Positions 7,621 to 11,736 of a stretch of 11,736 nucleotides of DNA are shown one piece after another. This stretch comes from an uncultured Oscillospiraceae bacterium. GTDB taxonomy: Bacteria > Bacillota > Clostridia > Oscillospirales > Oscillospiraceae. The DNA is taken from positions 1-11,736 of the forward strand of contig CAJUPG010000066.1 of assembly GCA_910588455.1 (NCBI GenBank), read 5' to 3'. Under the pieces are notes generated by a model. That model saw only the letters and a list, made by a program, of their open reading frames with translations. It made no database searches and had not been told where the DNA came from. A program made the position numbers and the translations under genes. Every line of letters starts with the position of its first letter. Within the stretch, counting starts at the first letter, position 1.

Positions 7621-8546
7621 CAGAAGCCCCCCTTTCGAAACAGGGCGTAAAAGGCGTACATGGTGCAGGCCACCACCAGCCCCACGCAGATGTTCAGGGG
7701 CAGAATGAGGCCGCTGCTTAAAATGGCCCCGGGGGTCCCCAGGGGAATGCCGCTGTCCAGGTGGTTGGCCCCGGTATAGAACGAATAGCTCTTGGCCAGA
7801 CAGTAGAAGGTCAGGGCGCAGAAGCAGATGATTTTGTAGGTTTTTTCCGTAAAAAACCGCTGAATGTTGGCAAACCCGAAGGCGTTGACGTATAAAATCA
7901 GCCCCGCCCCGATGATGGTCCCCCCGGAGAAGCCCCCGCCGGGGGACAGGTGGCCGTTCAAAATGACATAAATCCCGAAAATCAGAATGACCGGGACCAG
8001 CAGGCCGGCCACCTTCATCAAAATCACATCCTCCCGGCCCGGATGGAGCTGATTGTCCGGCTCCTCCTCCTGGCCGGAGGAGCCCCGCAGGAGAATCATG
8101 ACAGTAATGGTGGCCACAAACAGCACGTTGGACTCCCCGAAGGTGTCGAAGGCCCGGTAGTCCAGGATCATGCCGGTGACGATGTTCACCGCACCGGTCT
8201 CCTGAAGGCCCCGCTCGATGTAGCGGGCGGACACCTCGTTGCTGTCCGGATTGGCGGGGTTGGACGGGTCGCCGGCCTTGGGCAGCCAGGAGACGGTAAT
8301 GAGCATGATACTGGTGAACACGATGCAGAACACCACCGCCGCCACCCGGTACAGCCGCTGAAACAGCCGCAGCTTGTAGTTCTGCTCAAGCTGAAAGACC
8401 TTTTCCCGCAGAAAGGCGTGCTCCTCCTGGATTTTTTGCAGCTCCTCCTCCGACGGCGCATACTCCAGCTGGGGGCGCAGCTCCACCCGGTTCAAAAGGC
8501 TGTCCCGCTCTCCGTGGAGCCAGCGGTCAAAACGGTCGTGCTTCAT
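7620..8546 (-). CDS. mrpB: fused MbhE-like (MrpA C-terminal) and MrpB subunit with cytosolic N-terminal extension
   Basis: This 308-residue protein is about twice the length of ordinary MrpB. Residues 1-63 are charged and hydrophilic and probably cytosolic, with a likely coiled coil around 32-60 (SEEELQKIQEEHAFLREKV). A membrane helix follows at about 67-87. Then comes the sequence AVNIVTGMILDYRAFDTFGE (119-138), which continues to residue 154 and is the MbhE-type signature carried at the C-terminal end of MrpA in Bacillus. An acidic linker (156-172) leads to the MnhB/MrpB domain, with helices around 177-196, 207-224 and 280-303 and the family motif NGHLSPGGGFSGG (197-209). In the Mrp complex these parts help form the ion path between MrpA/MrpC and MrpD. 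The ATG overlaps the previous stop (ATGA). The N-terminal extension is not something I recognise. Confidence 0.88.
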   Translation of the reverse strand: MKHDRFDRWLHGERDSLLNRVELRPQLEYAPSEEELQKIQEEHAFLREKVFQLEQNYKLRLFQRLYRVAAVVFCIVFTSIMLITVSWLPKAGDPSNPANPDSNEVSARYIERGLQETGAVNIVTGMILDYRAFDTFGESNVLFVATITVMILLRGSSGQEEEPDNQLHPGREDVILMKVAGLLVPVILIFGIYVILNGHLSPGGGFSGGTIIGAGLILYVNAFGFANIQRFFTEKTYKIICFCALTFYCLAKSYSFYTGANHLDSGIPLGTPGAILSSGLILPLNICVGLVVACTMYAFYALFRKGGF

Positions 8547-8797
8547 TTTTTCTCATCCTCCCCGCCGATGGCCTTGATTTTTTTCAGGGTGACAAAAAAC
8601 AGAATGCTGGTGACCCCCGCGCCCACGGCGGCCTCGGTAATGGCCAGGTCCGGGGACTCCAGCAGCATCCAGATAATGGACATCACCAGGCTGTAGGACA
8701 TGAAAATCAGGATGGAGTTGAGCAGCTTTTTGGACAGGGATACCGCCACCGCGCACACCACCAGAAAAATCATCAGAATATAGGTAAACGTCTCCAT
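8543..8797 (-). CDS. DUF4040 / MbhD-like subunit (free-standing piece of MrpA C-terminus)
   Basis: This 84-residue protein has two or three membrane helices. Residues 26-72 (LNSILIFMSYSLVMSIIWML, then ESPDLAITEAAVGAG at 47-61, then SILFFVTLKKI) match the DUF4040/MbhD segment, which is related to NuoJ and is fused into MrpA in Bacillus. Glu47, Asp50 and Glu55 are the polar residues expected within the membrane portion. In archaeal Mbh it is a separate gene between the MrpG and MbhE homologues, exactly as here. The ATG at 8797 overlaps the mrpG stop by one base (TGATG), and the 3' end overlaps the next ATG (ATGA). The tail GGEDEKK is charged and cytosolic. Confidence 0.9.
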   Translation of the reverse strand: METFTYILMIFLVVCAVAVSLSKKLLNSILIFMSYSLVMSIIWMLLESPDLAITEAAVGAGVTSILFFVTLKKIKAIGGEDEKK

Positions 8798-9120
8798 CAG
8801 CGCTTCACCTCACATTGCTGCTCCAGCTCTTCGTCAGTGACAACCTCCAGCCGGGCAATCAGATGGGAGGACACCGGGGAGGCAAACCACAAAAAGACCA
8901 CCACCAGCAGCATTTTCAGACTGGTGAAGTTGAAGCCCGAGAAGATAATCAGCCCCAGCAGGGACACGCCGATGCCCAGGGTGTCCCCCATGGCGGCGGC
9001 GTGCATCCGGTTGAGGACAAAGTGAAAGCGGTACACCCCAAAGACCTCCAGCAGAAAAATGGAAATGCCTGTCAGAAGCACCAGGGTGCCCGCGATAAAA
9101 CGGACCCACTCCCAGATCAC
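8797..9120 (-). CDS. mrpG: MrpG (MnhG/PhaG family) antiporter subunit
   Basis: This 107-residue small subunit of the Mrp/Mnh cation-proton antiporter has three helices (about 7-25, 47-63 and 68-83). The family signature NRMHAAAMGDTLG is at 37-49 and PVSSHLIAR at 82-90. The start is a GTG at 9120 that overlaps the mrpF stop as GTGA, so expression is probably coupled to mrpF. This is the only non-ATG start I favour in the operon. The C-terminus is acidic (DEELEQQ). Length is close to the family norm of 100-125. Confidence 0.92.
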   Translation of the reverse strand: MIWEWVRFIAGTLVLLTGISIFLLEVFGVYRFHFVLNRMHAAAMGDTLGIGVSLLGLIIFSGFNFTSLKMLLVVVFLWFASPVSSHLIARLEVVTDEELEQQCEVKR

Positions 9121-9425
9121 GGCTTTTTCCCCCTCTCCTTCTTCTCCAGATAGATACCGATATACACCTTGGTGAGCACCACCACCGCCAAAAAGCTGAT
9201 CATGGCGTAGATAATACAGATGTCCACCAGGTAGCCCTCATGGAGCAGCAGCGCCAGAATGGCAATCATCACCATGGTCATGGTGCCCATCATGTTCACG
9301 GCCACCACCCGGTCGGCCACCCGGGGCCCCCGCACCGCCCGGATCAGGCACAGCACCAGCAGCACCGCCATCACCGTCAGACTCCCGATGAACACCACCT
9401 GATAGGCCCGGTCCAGAATGCTCAT
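9117..9425 (-). CDS. mrpF: MrpF (MnhF/PhaF family) antiporter subunit
   Basis: This 102-residue, three-helix subunit of the Mrp antiporter has helix 1 at about 9-29, the family signature RGPRVADRVVAVN at 32-44, helix 2 at about 46-62, and helix 3 beginning YLVDICIIYAMISFLAVV (65-82) with the conserved in-membrane aspartate at 69. The short C-terminus is strongly basic (EKKERGKKP). In related complexes MrpE, F and G form a peripheral membrane module. The ATG overlaps the mrpE stop by four bases (ATGA), and the stop overlaps the GTG of mrpG. Confidence 0.92.
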   Translation of the reverse strand: MSILDRAYQVVFIGSLTVMAVLLVLCLIRAVRGPRVADRVVAVNMMGTMTMVMIAILALLLHEGYLVDICIIYAMISFLAVVVLTKVYIGIYLEKKERGKKP

Positions 9426-9889
9426 AGCGCCCTCTCCTCCATTCGATGCAGCAGTTTTACAAAGTCACTGTCCTCCATTCCCTCCGAGAAGGAGCGGTCC
9501 AGACAGTGGACCAGCAGCTCGCTGCCCCGGAGCCCGGCGGTGATGGTGCCGGGGGTGAGGGTGATGGAGTTGGCCAGCACCACCAGGGCGGTCTGGCTGC
9601 GCAGATTTACCCGGAAGCGGACCAGAACGGGCTCCGGCTCCAGATCCGGGGCCAGAATCAGCCGGATGGTGGCGGCGTTGGCCTTGAAAATCTCCCGCAG
9701 CAGCACCACCAGGTACAAAACCATCAGAGGCAGGCACCGCAGGACAGTCCGGTCTTTTTTGGGGCTCCAGTCCATGAAGCGGCACACAAACGCGTACACC
9801 GCCGCCGCGACGGCCAGGCCGAACAGGACGATCTCCAGGGTGATCTGGCCATTAAAAATGAGCCAGACCGCAAAAAAAAGAAGATACAT
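9422..9889 (-). CDS. mrpE: MrpE (MnhE/PhaE family) antiporter subunit
   Basis: This is the first gene of the antiporter operon and encodes 155 residues, the usual MrpE length. Two N-terminal helices (about 3-36) and another near 50-67 lead into a cytosolic ferredoxin-like fold region carrying the signature NSITLTPGT at 107-115. MrpE is required for assembly of Mrp complexes in Bacillus. I place the start at the ATG at 9889, ten bases after GAGGGGAG. An in-frame TTG two codons upstream (9895) is only four bases from that site and is less likely. The 3' end overlaps mrpF by four bases. The gene is preceded by a 60-80 base leader and possible promoters at 9960-9990. Confidence 0.9.
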   Translation of the reverse strand: MYLLFFAVWLIFNGQITLEIVLFGLAVAAAVYAFVCRFMDWSPKKDRTVLRCLPLMVLYLVVLLREIFKANAATIRLILAPDLEPEPVLVRFRVNLRSQTALVVLANSITLTPGTITAGLRGSELLVHCLDRSFSEGMEDSDFVKLLHRMEERAL

Positions 9890-9930
9890 GGGCAAATTTC
9901 TCCCCTCATATGTCCCTTCGTTGGTTTACA

Positions 9931-9962
9931 TAAAAATAGGGGCGTTCTAAGGCGCCCCTATT
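9931..9962 (-). terminator. rho-independent terminator after tmcAL, in front of the antiporter operon
   Basis: On the minus strand, AATAGGGGCG (9953-9962) pairs perfectly with CGCCCCTATT (9935-9944) around an 8-base loop, and the transcript continues with a run of five Ts (9932-9936). It lies about 80 bases past the tmcAL stop and should end that transcript. If transcription of the antiporter genes began upstream of it, it could act as an attenuator instead. Confidence 0.8.
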
Positions 9963-9988
9963 ATAACACTTTACAAAAAATATACCAG
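9960..9988 (-). promoter_or_regulatory. candidate promoter of the antiporter operon
   Basis: A perfect TATAAT (minus strand, 9960-9965) overlaps the outer part of the terminator stem. At 17 bases' spacing the -35 hexamer is CTGGTA (9983-9988), matching TTGACA at only three positions. A second candidate, TATATT preceded by TGG (extended -10 style), lies in the same AT-rich stretch about 15 bases upstream. With the first, the RNA would start near 9953, past most of the 5' stem arm, and so escape the terminator. The choice between them cannot be settled by eye. Confidence 0.45.
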
Positions 9989-10041
9989 AGAAAAACCAAA
10001 ATTTTTACGGGAACTTTTCAAATAGGGGGCATTCCCGGCCC

Positions 10042-11232
10042 TCATTCCGGCAGATACACCGGGCTCTGGGTCCATTCCCGCCCCCCCTGCCGCAGCTCGG
10101 AGAAGCACAGGTCGTACAAATCCGTGCACCGGGCCTCCAGCTCCATCAGTTCCTTGGCCTGGGGGGACAGCCGGCGGGCATGGGCGGGCTTGGCCAGCAC
10201 GGGGAGCGTCCCCTTTTTATTGACCTGCCGCAGAATCTCCCGGCCCCGGCGGTTGAGCGCCAGCACCCGCAGATAGGGCACCCCCTCCGGCTTGTCCCTG
10301 GCTTCCAGGTTCAAAAAGGCCCACAGGGTCAGCCGGCGGATCCGGGCGTGGGTGTACCGCTTGGTCTTGGCCATCAGGTAGAACTCCTCCAGGGAGCAGG
10401 CCCGCTGGGCGGCGGCGGCCAGCCGGTCGGGCAGGCCCTCCCCCGCCCCGCTGTCCGGCAGGCAGGCGAAATCCCGGGCTCCCATGGACCGCAGCCGGTA
10501 CAGCACCGCCCGCTCAATCTGCCCCATGTGGGCGGGGGGCAATCCCTCCGGCCAGGGGGTGGGCAGGAAAAAGGAGGCGTTCCAGCCCTGACCCGTGCGC
10601 ATCCACTCCCGGAGGATGGACGCGGAGGCGTACCCCTGGGCGGGCCGGGGGTCGTTGTGGCCCGCGCCGGCCCGGGGAACCGCCAGCACCTGTCCGTTCC
10701 AGCCCAGCGCCCGGCCGGTCCGGAGGTACTCCACCCCCAGATTGTCGTTGGGGTGGGCCAGCACCCGGGCCTCCTCCGCCCCCAGCAGGTCCGCCGCCGC
10801 CGCCTGCCGGCACACGGCGAAGGGCTGATGGGAGTTTAGATGTACATGGAGCCGTCTGGCAAAGTCGGGACTGTCCAGACATTGGGCGGCTCGAAGCAGG
10901 GGGGCGCTCTCCCCGCACTCGCTTCCAAAGCACAGGGTATCTACTACCCCGCTCCCCGCCAGCACCTCCATGCCCCCCCGTGCAAAGCCTTCCGCAGAGG
11001 AGAGCGCCCAGGGGGCGGGCAGCTCCAGGATCAGGTCCGCCCCTCCCTGAACCGCCCAGCGGGCCCGCCGCCACTTGTCCGCAATGGCGCACTCTCCCCG
11101 CTGGACCCAGTTTCCCGCCATAACCGCCATTACGGGGGTCTCCTCCCCAAAGTGCTGGCGGATCTGCCGGATCAGGCGCTGGTGGCCTGTGTGAAAGGGG
11201 TTGTATTCTGCAATAATTCCTGCAACTGCCAT
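10042..11232 (-). CDS. tmcAL: tRNA(Met) cytidine acetate ligase (YlbM family)
   Basis: TmcAL activates acetate with ATP to acetyl-AMP and transfers the acetyl group to the wobble cytidine (C34) of elongator tRNA(Met), making ac4C and sharpening AUG reading. The 396-residue product begins with the nucleotidyltransferase signature GIIAEYNPFHTGH (5-17). MAGNWVQRGE follows (38-47), then DK and GADLILELP (64-72), PNDNLGVEYL (161-170), the S-A-S-x-x-R stretch YASASILREW (201-210) and the basic KTKRYTHARIRR (289-300) near the C-terminal third, all typical of YlbM. The length matches the family (about 400). The ATG at 11232 has AGGAGGG four bases upstream. An upstream in-frame ATG (11322) would add a tail before the family start and is rejected. 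The gene is divergent from ackA, whose product makes acetate, this enzyme's substrate. Confidence 0.93.
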   Translation of the reverse strand: MAVAGIIAEYNPFHTGHQRLIRQIRQHFGEETPVMAVMAGNWVQRGECAIADKWRRARWAVQGGADLILELPAPWALSSAEGFARGGMEVLAGSGVVDTLCFGSECGESAPLLRAAQCLDSPDFARRLHVHLNSHQPFAVCRQAAAADLLGAEEARVLAHPNDNLGVEYLRTGRALGWNGQVLAVPRAGAGHNDPRPAQGYASASILREWMRTGQGWNASFFLPTPWPEGLPPAHMGQIERAVLYRLRSMGARDFACLPDSGAGEGLPDRLAAAAQRACSLEEFYLMAKTKRYTHARIRRLTLWAFLNLEARDKPEGVPYLRVLALNRRGREILRQVNKKGTLPVLAKPAHARRLSPQAKELMELEARCTDLYDLCFSELRQGGREWTQSPVYLPE

Positions 11233-11294
11233 AAGCCCTCCTTTCTGGAGTAAGAAAATTTCAGAACAGGACCCACTTTTTTTTGAAAAAGCGG

Positions 11295-11323
11295 TTGTCC
11301 TTTTGGAATAACTGCGGTACAAT
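11295..11323 (+). promoter_or_regulatory. sigma-A type promoter of ackA
   Basis: TTGTCC (11295-11300), a 17-base spacer and TACAAT (11318-11323) form a good match to the vegetative promoter. RNA would start near 11330, giving a leader of about 78 bases. The divergent 175-base gap also has to contain the tmcAL promoter, but I see no equally good match for it on the minus strand. Confidence 0.7.
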
Positions 11324-11333
11324 CATAACAGAC

Positions 11334-11372
11334 AGCCGGACATCTGGCAATAAAAAATTGTGAAGTCCGTCT
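11334..11372 (+). other. possible hairpin in the ackA leader
   Basis: CGGAC (11337-11341) can pair with GTCCG (11365-11369), extended outward past one mismatch by AG/CT. Inside it, CAAT (11348-11351) can pair with ATTG (11357-11360) around five As. The two-part stem sits between the promoter and the AAGGAGAG ribosome site. It has no T run of the kind a terminator needs and fits no riboswitch I know. It may simply be a stabilising leader structure, or chance in AT-rich DNA. Confidence 0.3.
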
Positions 11373-11407
11373 AATTATTTGTTATTTTTGAAAGGAGAGC
11401 GATTCCC

Positions 11408-11736
11408 ATGAACATTTTAGTCATCAATGCGGGCAGTTCTTCCCTGAAATACCAGCTGCTCGACCCCGACAGCCAGCAGGTGCTGGCCAAGGGCCTGTGC
11501 GAGCGCATCGGCATTGACGGAAAGTTTACCTACAAGGCCCCGGGCAAAAATACCATCGACGCGGTGGACGTGGCCATGCCCACCCACTCTGAGGCCATCC
11601 AGGCTGTGCTGGATGCCCTGGTGGACCCCCAGAACGGCGTGATCTCCTCCATGGAGGAAATCGGCGCGGTGGGCCATCGGGTGGTCCACGGGGGCGAGAA
11701 GTTCGCCAGGTCCGTGAAGATCAACGAGGAGGTCAT
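11408..11736 (+). CDS. ackA: acetate kinase, N-terminal part (3' end outside window)
   Basis: Acetate kinase converts acetyl phosphate and ADP to acetate and ATP, the main substrate-level ATP step of acetate-forming fermentation. It acts in the cytosol, usually with phosphotransacetylase. The 109 complete residues seen start MNILVINAGSSSLKY, with N7, S10, S12 and K14 of the ASKHA nucleotide-phosphate loop, and include AVGHRVVHGGEKF with R91, the same number as the catalytic arginine of the Methanosarcina enzyme. The ATG at 11408 follows AAGGAGAG by about eight bases. About 290 further residues are expected beyond the window. No pta gene is visible on this side. Confidence 0.95.
   Translation, partial: MNILVINAGSSSLKYQLLDPDSQQVLAKGLCERIGIDGKFTYKAPGKNTIDAVDVAMPTHSEAIQAVLDALVDPQNGVISSMEEIGAVGHRVVHGGEKFARSVKINEEV

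Noticed and set aside
818..9889. Respiratory complex I (nuo) or membrane-bound hydrogenase operon
   Set aside because: No NuoB/C/D/H/I or hydrogenase large/small subunit-like gene is present, and the small subunits carry MrpE, MrpF, MrpG and MrpB signatures. Only the antiporter part is here.
11233..11322. 30-residue N-terminal extension of TmcAL
   Set aside because: The family starts at the GIIAEYNPFH region, AGGAGGG lies just before the ATG at 11232, and the extension runs through the intergenic region.
11417..11689. Minus-strand open frame inside ackA
   Set aside because: It is antisense to an unmistakable acetate kinase coding region with catalytic residues, and has no ribosome site or family match that I can see.

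Overview
The window looks like a chromosomal piece from a GC-rich Firmicute, most likely an anaerobic gut clostridium of the Oscillospiraceae type (Flavonifractor/Lawsonibacter-like). This placement is inferred from strong AGGAGG-type ribosome binding sites, high GC with AT-rich promoters, and the presence of pfkA, tmcAL and ackA. It was not checked by any search. There is no gene-free stretch over 300 bases, and no tRNA, rRNA, CRISPR array or mobile element was seen.

Layout. (1) 1-508, plus strand: the 3' half of 6-phosphofructokinase (pfkA), ended by a rho-independent terminator. (2) 554-745, minus strand: a very basic 63-residue single-span membrane protein with its own good promoter, convergent with pfkA. 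(3) 818-9889, minus strand: a ten-gene operon for a multisubunit cation/proton antiporter. In transcription order it encodes MrpE, MrpF, MrpG, a free-standing DUF4040/MbhD-like piece of MrpA, a fusion of an MbhE-like piece with MrpB, MrpC, three MrpD/NuoM-like subunits, and a 643-residue NuoL/MrpD-like subunit with a long C-terminal extension. (4) 9931-9965: a terminator hairpin with a possible promoter overlapping it. (5) 10042-11232, minus strand: tmcAL, tRNA(Met) cytidine acetate ligase. (6) 11408-11736, plus strand: the 5' part of acetate kinase (ackA), divergent from tmcAL, with a clear sigma-A promoter.

How the genes fit. The antiporter operon follows the gene order of the Mrp-like half of archaeal membrane-bound hydrogenase (MbhA to MbhH) rather than that of a Bacillus mrpABCDEFG operon. 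The piece that Bacillus carries as the C-terminal part of MrpA is split here. No hydrogenase or NADH-oxidising subunit is present, and four antiporter-like subunits follow one another. All four keep the lysine/glutamate/histidine series used for proton transfer in complex I (NuoL/M/N). The simplest reading is a large, non-redox Na+(or K+)/H+ antiporter, or the membrane arm of a complex whose electron-transfer part lies elsewhere. The flanking genes are ordinary central metabolism: glycolysis, acetate production and tRNA modification. They show no obvious functional tie to the antiporter beyond fermentative energy and pH balance.
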